A stretch of 64,000 nt of DNA from CAVVFX01 sp963747535 (GTDB lineage: Bacteria; Acidobacteriota; Terriglobia; Bryobacterales; Bryobacteraceae), in the NCBI GenBank assembly GCA_963747535.1, contig CAVVFX010000020.1, forward strand, positions 744,001-808,000, read 5' to 3'. Positions within the stretch are counted from its first letter, which is position 1. Every line of letters begins with the position of its first letter. The notes beneath the pieces are model-generated. The model saw nothing but the letters and a program-made list of their open reading frames with translations. It searched no databases and was not told the origin of the DNA. Positions 33,901 to 40,987 of the stretch are shown here, piece after piece. The translations under genes were made by a program, and so were the position numbers.

Positions 33901-34250
33901 GAAAGGGCGGCGTTTCCTTGAGTTGGCACGGCCTCGGCTCGTTGCACCGCCAATAGCACATCGATCGCTTCGTTGAACCGGCGATTGAGAATTTGTTCGA
34001 GCGCCGCGAGAGGCACCGGCTTTCCGGCCGGCACCCCGTCACGGAACGGAAGGTGGAAGCGGTGAATTGCGTAGAGAAAAAACTGCGCCCGCACGCGTTG
34101 GTACAGGCTGCTGCTCTCGCGCCGGAACCGGTCAAGCGCATCTGCCTCGGCCAGCAGGGCAGGCACGGTCGCAGCGCGGCAAAAGGCATCGAGCGAGCGA
34201 TTCCGGATCTCCGCGGATTCCGCGGTAATGATGCCAATCAACTCACTCAA
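30933..34250 (-). CDS. GHMP-kinase::UDPGP-type nucleotidyltransferase fusion
   Basis: An 1105-residue protein. Residues 1-180 are helical and unassigned. A fucokinase-like GHMP kinase follows: RMDLTHSGWSDIFF (183-196), then the ATP loop GIPKGSRLAVSTN (314-326), GGWQDSGGVWPG (372-383), and a Gly-rich C-terminal motif GGMAGGGMGF (531-540). From about 690 a UDPGP-family nucleotidyltransferase follows, with LAGGAGSRW (738-746) as the nucleotide-binding loop. The kinase precedes the transferase, the reverse of Bacteroides Fkp. The likely role is salvage of a free sugar to an NDP-sugar via sugar-1-phosphate, with the sugar unknown. Its start overlaps the stop of the GalU-like gene by 4 bp, so both are coupled. 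Confidence 0.8.
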   Translation of the reverse strand: MSELIGIITAESAEIRNRSLDAFCRAATVPALLAEADALDRFRRESSSLYQRVRAQFFLYAIHRFHLPFRDGVPAGKPVPLAALEQILNRRFNEAIDVLLAVQRAEAVPTQGNAALSSALAAAYHGLAFQTLASQVRRSVRAVRGNRWMSRTGHPADYPLAIRPELLRRDGVYPALRESTPVRMDLTHSGWSDIFFLGMDFPEGARVLNVSIDLAVRGTDTSAPRPPVEAYFRVIDEPVLRLTSVDLGATADVTSLAEVFDFARDYLGLLKAGVIAAGIVPPGMEGAQQPLADLLARLTGTVGRGIELVTQVRGIPKGSRLAVSTNLLACMITVCMRATSQVRALTGGLEEDERRLVAARAILGEWLGGSGGGWQDSGGVWPGMKTILGVAAAEGDPEFGASRGCLLPRHHVLSHQEVSAGTREVLQNSLVLVHGGMAQDVGPILEMVTEKYLLRSEAEWQGRQQAIRTFDDILGLLKRNDIRAIGAATERNFFGPIQTIIPWASNLYTESLIQSIHGEFGGDFYGFWMLGGMAGGGMGFIFNPQVQAKAQDRLGAVMQETKRRLERAVPFAMDPVVYDFAINERGTSAQLLLGDEALMPPAYYTQSVPALLKTEMRLLPESRRTELEYFGAACRKSPEMAGTVQTMFDVLLPRRADEGTSETRSLEQTLDQLGFDRVQHEQIRTDLRNGRIGLAQNRLPASTDIRDVEETDVWHADDKFADVGLRALREGRVAVVSLAGGAGSRWTRGAGVVKALNPFAKFAGSHRNFIEVHLAKSRRTAALCGTAPPHVITTSYLTHDAIAAWVAAENRRGYTGPLLLSEGRSVGLRLIPMARDLQFAWEETPQQLLDEQKQKVRESLHNALIGWARHAGEGADYTVNLPMQCLHPTGHWYEVPNLLRNGVLATMLATRPTLQYLMVHNIDTLGANADPALLGWFMEQKGAMMFEVIARQFDDRGGGLARVNGKTRLVEGLALPSEEVEARLSYYNSATCWIDIDRMLEAFSLERADLGNQEKVAARVRAVAARMPAYITLKDVKKRWGKGQEDIFPVAQFEKLWGDMTALPDSNYLFAVVSRRRGQQLKEPAQLDGWLRDGSAAFIDSLCDW

Positions 34251-35101
34251 CTGTTCGACCCTTCCAGCGCGCGTACGGCCAGCAGCTCGAGCAGTTGCGC
34301 GAGGACTTCCTGGCGGTCGCGGCCGGCCAGCGCCAAGGCCATCTGGGCGGTGAGCAAACCATAACGGACCCCGACATCGTAGCGGCGATTCCTTTCCTCA
34401 ACCGCCAGGTATTGCTCGCGCCGCGCGAGCTGGTCTAGCACGGCGGAGAGCGAGGCGCGCCCCGCGCCGCTACCGAGTTCGCGGTCCAGCGACTCCATCA
34501 CGCTGTCCGTGAGCACGTGCATCCCGAAGAAGCAGAGATAATGCCCGGCGCGCATTCCCGCGACGATCAGATGCTGCTCGGCCTCAGTCGGTGTGGGCTT
34601 CTCCAGCACGGTCTCGACGCGATACAATCCCTCGCTGCCCGCGACATGCTGTCCGCCGATGGCACCGTAGCGGCCGATATGGGTTTCCCGCGTCGCCTGC
34701 ACCGACGACACGATGCAGCGTTCCCTCTCAGCCAGCGCGACCAGGCGGCGGGCACATCCAGTTTCGCCTGTGCTCAAATAGACATGATCTCCGACCAGGT
34801 GAAGAAACGGCTCGCTCCCGGTAAACTGGCGGGCACAATAGATGGCATGGCCGTACCCGCGCGGCTCCCGTTGCTCGATGAAGTGAACCATCGGCGCGAG
34901 ATCCCCGGCGGCTGCCGCATACGACGTCTCATCGCCCGGGGCGATGATTATACAGGCCTGTTCGATATTGGCCGAAAGTACTTCTTCCAGTACAATGCGC
35001 AAGATGGGCTTCTCGACGCCATCGCGATCGATCAACGTCTGCAGCGGCAACGTCCGCTGGTGAGCACCGGCCGCGGTGATGACAGCTTTCCTGACTTTCA
35101 T
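34247..35101 (-). CDS. GalU-like UTP-glucose-1-phosphate uridylyltransferase family protein
   Basis: A 284-residue nucleotidyltransferase of the GalU/RfbA fold. It opens KAVITAAGAHQRTLPLQ, with a changed Gly loop (AAGAHQRTLP instead of GxGTRxLP). It continues with KPILRIVLEEVLSANIE, then GYGHAIYCARQF, VGDHVYL and FGMHVLTDSV. The loop lacks the canonical Arg, so activity or substrate may differ. It is the first gene of a two-gene operon with the kinase-UDPGP fusion and probably supplies UDP- or dTDP-activated sugars for the adjacent glycosyltransferases. The start is the ATG at 35101; no Shine-Dalgarno is evident. Confidence 0.78.
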   Translation of the reverse strand: MKVRKAVITAAGAHQRTLPLQTLIDRDGVEKPILRIVLEEVLSANIEQACIIIAPGDETSYAAAAGDLAPMVHFIEQREPRGYGHAIYCARQFTGSEPFLHLVGDHVYLSTGETGCARRLVALAERERCIVSSVQATRETHIGRYGAIGGQHVAGSEGLYRVETVLEKPTPTEAEQHLIVAGMRAGHYLCFFGMHVLTDSVMESLDRELGSGAGRASLSAVLDQLARREQYLAVEERNRRYDVGVRYGLLTAQMALALAGRDRQEVLAQLLELLAVRALEGSNS

Positions 35102-35160
35102 TGGAGATACCCATTATTGTTCCACGGATGCATGGTATAGGTGTCGCAGTAAGTTTGGCG

Positions 35161-35191
35161 GTTCATAATTTCGCCTGTAGGCGATTGAAAC
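35161..35191 (+). repeat. Solitary CRISPR-repeat-like sequence
   Basis: A 31-mer with the internal palindrome CGCCTgtAGGCG followed by the ATTGAAAC end typical of several CRISPR repeat classes. Only one copy occurs here. No second repeat is found at spacer distance and no cas genes are in the window. It may be chance. Confidence 0.25.
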
Positions 35192-35485
35192 TGCTGCGGT
35201 TATCGATCCTCGGGTTCGTTTGGTTGTTTTGCATTTGTGATTCGCGGCAAGTAGGAGCTTTTGCGGCAGCCGATCATTCATTGAAGTTAACCTCATCCTA
35301 CTTTCAGCTTACAAGCGCAGGTTCGCGGGGCCGTGGGTAAGTCCTTTGGTTACAGTTGGAATGGGTTGTGACCCAAGATAAACGAACCACCTCCTTACGG
35401 TTGGCACACAGTAAGTTCCGTTGACTAATAGCGCTGGTAAGGTTTAGCTGCTGGCCATCGATCATCAGGTAGCAGCCGGCTGCGT

Positions 35486-35531
35486 CAGAAGGTGAGAAAA
35501 AATCGATTCGCAGGCCAAAAGCCTACTCCAC
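35486..35531. repeat. Dispersed repeat R5, copy 1
   Basis: CAGAAGGTGAGAAAAAATCG through GCCTACTCCAC, nearly identical to 53395-53441. Similarity extends more weakly into 35571-35625 versus 53442-53490. Confidence 0.8.
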
Positions 35532-35670
35532 GATTCTTCGCGGGCCGCGGAGACTTTGACTGTTATTAGTACAAGGCTAACAAGTGCTGCTGAATCAATG
35601 TGACGTAGGCCTTCGGCCTGCCAACCGCATGTGTCTGAATCTTGCGCCGCCGTTTCTGGAGAGAGAGGAG

Positions 35671-35697
35671 ATGATGCGGCAGGAGACGTATCATTGA
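35671..35697 (+). other. Nine-codon open frame with strong Shine-Dalgarno, in frame with SulP
   Basis: GGAGAGAGAGGAG precedes ATGATG. The frame encodes MMRQETYH and stops at TGA 35695-35697. The same frame is then open through the SulP gene. It is either a leader peptide that regulates sulP, or the true sulP start interrupted by a stop. No decision is possible from sequence. Confidence 0.4.
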
Positions 35698-35763
35698 ATC
35701 ACGGCTCAAACGAACTCTCCAAATCAATCCAAGCTCGAAAAACGGTCGATCCTGTTCTGTGGA

Positions 35764-37401
35764 TTGCGGCCCTTCAGCCTGGCGAGTGGCCTCCGCGATT
35801 CCCTGGCCGGCATCCAATTGGCTGCGATGAGCATCCCGCAGGCCTTGGGCTATGCCAGCATTGCCGGCATGCCGTCGGTCACGGGACTCTATACGTTGTT
35901 TTTGCCGCTTCTCGCGTTCGCCACCTTCGGTGCGTCGCGGTACCTCGTGGTCGCTGCCGATTCGGCGACCGCGGCCATCCTGGCCGGGAGCATCTCCTCC
36001 ATCGCGCCGATGGGGAGCGCGAGGTACGTGGCTCTGGCAGGGCTGGTGGCGATGCTGACTGCAAGCATGCTGCTGCTGGCGCGGATACTCAAGCTGGGTT
36101 TCCTGGCCGACTTCCTTTCGCGTACCGTGCTCGTCGGTTTCTTAACCGGAGTGGGGTTTCAGGTCGGCATCGCCGTGCTGGGCGAAATGCTTGGCCTGGA
36201 GATTCACGCCCATAGGACGATCGAGCAACTGGCCGGCATCGTCCGCGGTTTGCCTCGGCTGCACCTGCCATCTCTAGGCCTTTCTGTACTCGTGGTTGGG
36301 GGCGTCCTCGCGCTCGACCGTTTTGTACCGAGAGTACCCGGTGCGCTCATTGCCGTAGTCGGCGCAATAGCGGCCAGCGCCACCTGGGATTTCGCCGGGC
36401 ACGGAATCGGCATCGTCGGCCCGGTCGTCGGCGGCCTGCCGCACCTGGGTTTCCCCAACGTGAGTTGGAAGGACGTGGAGGTCCTGATCCCCGTGGCGGG
36501 ATCTTGCTTCGTGATGATCGTTGCGCAGAGCGCGGCAACCGCTCGTATTTACTCGGTGCGTCACCACACCCGTCCGGATGAGAACGCCGATCTTGCCGGC
36601 CTCGCCGCGGCGAACGCTGCCGCGGCCTTGAGCGGAACTTTCGTGGTGAACGGAAGTCCTACGCAAACAGCCATGGCGGAACGTTCGGGTGGTCGGAGCC
36701 AGATGACGCACATTGCTACCGCGGCGGTAGTTTCGCTGGTCCTTCTCTTTCTGACCGGCCCATTCCAGTACCTGCCGCGATGCGTTCTCGGTGCGATCGT
36801 TTTTATCGTGGCGATCCACCTCACAGACCTGCGCAGCTTGCGTGCCATCCGTCAGGAGAGCCCCGGCGAATTCGCGCTGGCCCTCACGACCACGGGTGTT
36901 GTCGTACTGGTTGGAGTTGAAGAAGGCATCCTGCTCGCCATGGTATTGTCGTTGCTCCGTGTCGTGCGCCACAGCTATCGCCCGCATACCGCAGTATTGG
37001 TTCAAGGCCACGGGGGCATCTGGCAATTGACGCCGGTGGTCGCCGGAGCGGTGACCGAGCCGGGGCTGGTGATCTACCGGTTTGGCGCCACGCTCTTCTA
37101 TGCAAATGTCGGATTGTTCGCGAACGAAATTCGTCTGCTGGCCGGGCCGGGACCTTCACCCCTGCGCTGGCTGATCGTGGATGCCGGAGCGATCATCAAC
37201 GTGGACTACACGGCCGCTCAGGTGGTGCGAGAGCTGCAGCAAGACCTGGTCTCTCGCCGGATCCAGTTGGTTCTCGCGCACGTGCAATCCGACCTGAAGC
37301 CGGACCTCGACCGGCACCACCTGACGGACGCCATCGGCCCGGATCACATCTTTGACACCCTTCACGAAGCGATCGGCGCCTACCACCGGGCCACTGCGTA
37401 A
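35764..37401 (+). CDS. SulP/SLC26 family anion transporter with STAS domain
   Basis: An inner-membrane anion transporter or channel, 545 residues from the TTG at 35764. The family signature begins in helix 1 (QLAAMSIPQALGYASIAGMP). The conserved helix-rich core runs to about residue 400, including GSPTQTAMAERSGGRSQM. A cytosolic STAS domain (about 430-545; LVIYRFGATLFYANVGLF, LIVDAGAIINVDYTAA) closes the protein. The substrate (sulfate, bicarbonate, other) is not determinable. No ATG gives a normal N-terminus; the weak TTG has no good ribosome-binding site, whereas an ATG at 35671 with a strong site is cut off by TGA at 35695. A stop or shifted start is therefore suspected. Confidence 0.85.
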   Translation: MRPFSLASGLRDSLAGIQLAAMSIPQALGYASIAGMPSVTGLYTLFLPLLAFATFGASRYLVVAADSATAAILAGSISSIAPMGSARYVALAGLVAMLTASMLLLARILKLGFLADFLSRTVLVGFLTGVGFQVGIAVLGEMLGLEIHAHRTIEQLAGIVRGLPRLHLPSLGLSVLVVGGVLALDRFVPRVPGALIAVVGAIAASATWDFAGHGIGIVGPVVGGLPHLGFPNVSWKDVEVLIPVAGSCFVMIVAQSAATARIYSVRHHTRPDENADLAGLAAANAAAALSGTFVVNGSPTQTAMAERSGGRSQMTHIATAAVVSLVLLFLTGPFQYLPRCVLGAIVFIVAIHLTDLRSLRAIRQESPGEFALALTTTGVVVLVGVEEGILLAMVLSLLRVVRHSYRPHTAVLVQGHGGIWQLTPVVAGAVTEPGLVIYRFGATLFYANVGLFANEIRLLAGPGPSPLRWLIVDAGAIINVDYTAAQVVRELQQDLVSRRIQLVLAHVQSDLKPDLDRHHLTDAIGPDHIFDTLHEAIGAYHRATA

Positions 37402-37402
37402 C

Positions 37403-37503
37403 ACTTCAGAGGTACTTGCAAAATTCAGCCGCCAGCGGCCGAAGCAGGCGAAACCGCCTGCCCCACCAACGCAGGTCGAAATTTGCAACTACCTCTTCAT
37501 TGC
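37403..37503. repeat. Short element with terminal inverted repeats
   Basis: ACTTCAGAGGTACTTGCAAA on the left and AAATTTGCAACTACCTCTTC on the right, flanking a hairpin (GGCGAAACCGCC). The left end recurs inverted at 56188-56215. The right end covers the stop codon of the next gene, 37489-37491. Confidence 0.6.
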
Positions 37504-38421
37504 GCTGTTCAGCCAAGCCGTACCATGCATCCTGGCGGAGAACCGGTCGGGGTGCAGAATCTCGGCGAGAACCTCCAGCGTGTCCACCACTCTCGGCCCC
37601 GGACGATTACAATATTGATTCCCGTCGACGATATAAGTCCGGCCGTTTTGCACCGCCCGCAGTTGGGGCCAGTGCGGATTCTCCGTCAGCCAATACATCT
37701 CTTTCGCGGTCCGTGCGAGATCGAAACCGCACGGCATCGCGATGATCACGTCAGGGTCGCGGTCCACCAATTGCTCCCAACTCATCCATGGCGAGTGCTT
37801 ACCCCGCCAGCCGAACAGGTTCACACCGGCTGCCTTGCTGACCAGTTCCGGCATCCAGTTACCTGCCGCCATGAGCGGCTCCAGCCATTCGATACAGGCT
37901 ACCGTGGGACGGTGCCGCGAATCGTGCGCCAGGCGCGAGATGTTCCGCATCCGATGCTGCAGGTCGAAAATAAGCTTTTCGCCAATCCCTTCAATGTGCA
38001 GCGCGCACGCCACCTGCCGGATGTCGGCCCAGATATCTTCGAGCGAATTCGGCAACAGCGAAACGATCTTGGGCTGGCTCGCCAGCTTTCCCGCAATCGA
38101 CTTCTCGACATCTTTCAGGCTCACCGCGCAAACTTCACACTGCGTCTGCGTAATGATGTGCGTGGGCTGCAATCGCTCCAGGACGTCGTCGAAAACCTCG
38201 TAGATCGAGAGGGCGCCGGCCAGCGTGCTTTTGACCAGCGTGTCGATTTCGCGGCTGCTGCCGGTGACGTCGATTGCAGGCCGCGTGCAGCAGGGAAGGT
38301 CGATCACCTCGAGCGGGAAGTCGCACTCGTGGGAACGTCCGACTAAGTGAGGTAACTCGCCCAGCGCGGCCACGATTTCAGTCGCACTGGCGATCAGCGA
38401 GACGATCCGCGCGTCATTCAC
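37489..38421 (-). CDS. Cobalamin-binding periplasmic-type protein (BtuF-like)
   Basis: A 310-residue protein with the BtuF/ABC metal-chelate binding fold: RIVSLIASATEIVAALG, PTHIITQTQCEVC, and a long central helix. It has no signal peptide, so it would be cytosolic unless exported otherwise, which is odd for a substrate-binding protein. The start is a GTG at 38421. It ends within the repeat at 37403-37503. It closes the corrinoid operon (10 bp after DUF6580), with the adenosyltransferase upstream, which supports cobalamin as ligand. No BtuC/BtuD genes are in the window. Confidence 0.85.
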   Translation of the reverse strand: MNDARIVSLIASATEIVAALGELPHLVGRSHECDFPLEVIDLPCCTRPAIDVTGSSREIDTLVKSTLAGALSIYEVFDDVLERLQPTHIITQTQCEVCAVSLKDVEKSIAGKLASQPKIVSLLPNSLEDIWADIRQVACALHIEGIGEKLIFDLQHRMRNISRLAHDSRHRPTVACIEWLEPLMAAGNWMPELVSKAAGVNLFGWRGKHSPWMSWEQLVDRDPDVIIAMPCGFDLARTAKEMYWLTENPHWPQLRAVQNGRTYIVDGNQYCNRPGPRVVDTLEVLAEILHPDRFSARMHGTAWLNSAMKR

Positions 38422-38431
38422 TATGCATACA

Positions 38432-38971
38432 CTACGCGCGCGCGGTCTCAGGCCCCGCGCCGTCCGTGTGAGTCAGGTTACGCGCCAGCAGAGCATACGC
38501 GCCGAAGATCGCGGCAGTGAAGAACAGGTCGCCGAGCAGCGTGGCGCTGAAGAACGGCACCGCAGCCACGTAGCAGGCCGCGAGTCCCGCGAGCGACTTC
38601 GCGTACATCCCGCCGAACATCCAGGTAGCCAGGTTGGTGAGCACGAAGAACTGCAGACTCGACAGCAGGCAGGCCCCACCGATGCGCAGCGGGCTGTCGG
38701 TCGAGCGGACGCGGCGGCCGATCCAGACGCTGATCAGGAAGCAAAGATAGATCACCGGCGTGGCCCTCGAATAGCCTCCCACCAAGGGATCGGTCACGGC
38801 CATCACCAGGATCGGTAGCAGATACGCCATCCAGCCGTTGATTCGAGCGCCGGCAAACAGGCTGCCGGCCCCCACCGGCGTGATGTTCGGCGGATGGGGA
38901 AGAAGCCGTCCCAGCGCACTCAAGACCGTCAAGCCCACGGCTACGGATCTGATGTTCTTTTGCATTTCCAT
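38432..38971 (-). CDS. DUF6580-type integral membrane protein, candidate corrinoid transporter
   Basis: A 179-residue protein with about five to six hydrophobic segments. It resembles the DUF6580 family: opening LSALGRLLPHPPNITPVGAG, then LLPILVMAVTDPL, SLQFFVLTNLATWMFG and YVAAVPFFSATLLGDLFF. The ATG at 38971 follows a good AAGGAG. Neighbours on both sides handle cobalamin. The substrate is not shown, but its position suggests corrinoid, cobalt or precursor uptake. Known ECF-type S components are similar in size, which makes such a role plausible but unproven. Confidence 0.75.
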   Translation of the reverse strand: MEMQKNIRSVAVGLTVLSALGRLLPHPPNITPVGAGSLFAGARINGWMAYLLPILVMAVTDPLVGGYSRATPVIYLCFLISVWIGRRVRSTDSPLRIGGACLLSSLQFFVLTNLATWMFGGMYAKSLAGLAACYVAAVPFFSATLLGDLFFTAAIFGAYALLARNLTHTDGAGPETARA

Positions 38972-38983
38972 TCTCCTTATATG

Positions 38984-39607
38984 TTAGCGTCCCACATTGG
39001 GGTCCCACAGGACTTCGGGAGTTCCCAGTTCATGCGCTGCCCAGCGAGTCCACACGAAGAATGCGTCGCTGAGCCGGTTGAGATACCGGATGATCTCCGG
39101 ATCGATTGATTCTTCGCTTGCGAGCGTAATGCAAATCCGTTCGGCGCGGCGGCAGATCGTCCGGCAGATGTGCATCTCGGCATTCAGCCGCGAGCCGCCC
39201 GGCAGGACAAACGATCGCAGAGGCTGCAGATCCTGATTCATGCCGTCGATCTCGCGCTCCAGTCGCGCCGTCTGGTGTTCCGTGATTCGCGCCTGTTTCG
39301 GATGAACGTCCTCCGGCAGCGTCGCCAGAATCGACCCGGCGTTGAACAACTCGTGCTGCACGCGGAACAGAATAGAATCGAGCGGGGCCAGCCCGGGCTG
39401 TTGCGGCAACAGTTTCTCGATACTCGCCCGCGCGAGGCCAATGAACGAATTCAACTCGTCCAGCGTGCCATAGGCCTCGATGCGAGTCGCGTCTTTTCTG
39501 AGGCGCTGTCCCCCTGCCAGACTGGTCTCGCCGGTGTCACCCCGCTTGGTATAGACGCGATTGATGGCCAGTCGCGGCTGATCGAAGGGTTCGCTCACAT
39601 CGCCCAT
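38984..39607 (-). CDS. pduO: ATP:cob(I)alamin adenosyltransferase (PduO type)
   Basis: Makes adenosylcobalamin from cob(I)alamin and ATP, the final coenzyme step. It is 207 residues. PduO-type marks are the N-terminal RVYTKRGDTGETSLAGGQR, DELNSFIGLAR, the ATP-site helix FRVQHELFNAGSILATLP, the conserved LPGGSRLNAEMHICRTICRRAER and the ending YLNRLSDAFFVWTRW. The start ATG overlaps the stop of the deaminase by 1 bp. Its association with the BtuF-like and DUF6580 genes suggests a corrinoid uptake and activation unit. Confidence 0.93.
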   Translation of the reverse strand: MGDVSEPFDQPRLAINRVYTKRGDTGETSLAGGQRLRKDATRIEAYGTLDELNSFIGLARASIEKLLPQQPGLAPLDSILFRVQHELFNAGSILATLPEDVHPKQARITEHQTARLEREIDGMNQDLQPLRSFVLPGGSRLNAEMHICRTICRRAERICITLASEESIDPEIIRYLNRLSDAFFVWTRWAAHELGTPEVLWDPNVGR

Positions 39608-40980
39608 TATCGCTCCGCCCGAACAATTTTCGCGGCCATGCGCCGGTGCCGCGCCAATACCGGCTCGATCCGGAGCGTTCGCAGTTCGCTATTCTCGACC
39701 ACCACTCGCCCGTTGACGACCAGCGTATGTACCGGAGAAGGCGCACACAACAACAGCGCGGCAACCGGATCCTCTGCGCCACTGTAGGCGACCCCGCGTA
39801 AATCGAAGAGCGCGATGTCGGCGCGCTTGCCGGCCTGTAGCGTACCAATATCGTCGCGTCCCAGGCAGCGCGCCCCTTCAATCGTGGCCATGCGCAGCGC
39901 GTCGCGCACGTTGATGGCAGCCGCTCCGCGAGCGAGTCGCGTCAGGAGCAGCGCCTGCCGAACTTCGGCCAGCATATGCGAACTGTCATTGGACGCGCTT
40001 CCGTCCACCCCCAGACCGACCGGACAGCCTGCGCGGCGTAATCCCAAAACAGGCGCGATACCCGATCCCAGCCGCATGTTTGAACTCGGGCAATGCGCGA
40101 TGCCGCATCCCGCGCGGCCCAGCCGCACCACCTCCTTCGCATTGAAATGAATGCCGTGAGCCAGCCACGTGCGAGACCCCAGCCATCCCACGTCCTGCAG
40201 CAAATCGAGAGGCCGGCGTCCGAATCGTTCGAGACAATACGCCTCTTCATCGCGTGTCTCCGCCAGATGGGTGTGCAGCCGGACATCGTGGCGCTCGGCG
40301 AGAAGCGCAGTTTCGCGCATAAGCTCCGGTGAGACAGAGAACGGCGAGCACGGCGCCATGGCGATGCGCAGCATCGATCCCGGAGTGGGATCGTGATAGG
40401 TCCGGATCAGGCGCTCGCAATCCGCCAGGATGGTGTCTTCCTTTTGCACCACCGAATCAGGTGGCAGACCGCCTTCTCGCGCGCTCACGCTCATGCTGCC
40501 CCGCGTGGGATGGAAACGAATCCCAATGCGGCGTGCCGCGCCGATTTCGGCATCGATCATCAGGCTTCGCCCACGAGGAAACACGTAGTGATGATCGGTG
40601 GTCGTGGTACAGCCGGACAACATCAGCTCCGCCATTCCGGCCAGAGCCGCGGTCTCGAGAGACTCCTCGTCAATGCGCGCCCATAGCGGATAGAGGGCGC
40701 GCAGCCAGTCGAAGAGTTCCGCGTCGACTCCGGCCGTACACGCGCGCGTGAGGGTCTGGTAGAGGTGGTGATGCGTGTTGACGAAGCCAGGTACGGCCAC
40801 CATATGTCGCGCGCTGATGGTTTGTTGCGGACGAAGACCTGCCGGCGGACGCACACCAAGCTGCAGAATCTCGCCGTCTTCGATATAGATGAAGCCGCCG
40901 CGCAGGACGGTGTGATCCTCATCCATCAGGACCATCGCATGAATGTCGCGGATCAACAGGGAACGTTGTTTCATGAACAT
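39607..40980 (-). CDS. Amidohydrolase of the 8-oxoguanine deaminase / hydroxydechloroatrazine hydrolase type
   Basis: A Zn/Fe amidohydrolase of about 457 residues. The metal site NTHHHLYQTLTR has an HxH pair. Catalytic His and Asp lie in HTHLAET, the AHGIHFN segment and GLGVDGSASND, and the nucleobase pocket in PTRGSMSVS. This combination is typical of 8-oxoguanine deaminases, which convert 8-oxoguanine to urate, and of related triazine hydrolases. The ATG at 40980 is favoured because AGGG lies just upstream; an ATG at 40974 is in frame. The gene follows thrC by 7 bp and overlaps pduO by 1 bp. Urate would feed the hiuH-uraD route at 23.5 kb. Confidence 0.82.
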   Translation of the reverse strand: MFMKQRSLLIRDIHAMVLMDEDHTVLRGGFIYIEDGEILQLGVRPPAGLRPQQTISARHMVAVPGFVNTHHHLYQTLTRACTAGVDAELFDWLRALYPLWARIDEESLETAALAGMAELMLSGCTTTTDHHYVFPRGRSLMIDAEIGAARRIGIRFHPTRGSMSVSAREGGLPPDSVVQKEDTILADCERLIRTYHDPTPGSMLRIAMAPCSPFSVSPELMRETALLAERHDVRLHTHLAETRDEEAYCLERFGRRPLDLLQDVGWLGSRTWLAHGIHFNAKEVVRLGRAGCGIAHCPSSNMRLGSGIAPVLGLRRAGCPVGLGVDGSASNDSSHMLAEVRQALLLTRLARGAAAINVRDALRMATIEGARCLGRDDIGTLQAGKRADIALFDLRGVAYSGAEDPVAALLLCAPSPVHTLVVNGRVVVENSELRTLRIEPVLARHRRMAAKIVRAER

Positions 40981-40987
40981 CCGCGCC

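Larger units (their letters stand above)
35102..35670. other. Intergenic region between the GalU-like and SulP genes
   Basis: 569 bp with no credible gene. It contains the isolated CRISPR-repeat-like 31-mer at 35161-35191, repeat R5 at 35486-35531, and words shared with 53440-53490 (CAAGGCTAACAAGTGCTGCTGAAT). Short open frames here lack any family feature. Confidence 0.6.

Noticed and set aside
35161..35191. CRISPR array call
   Set aside because: Only one repeat-like unit; an array needs at least two repeats at regular spacing, which are absent.
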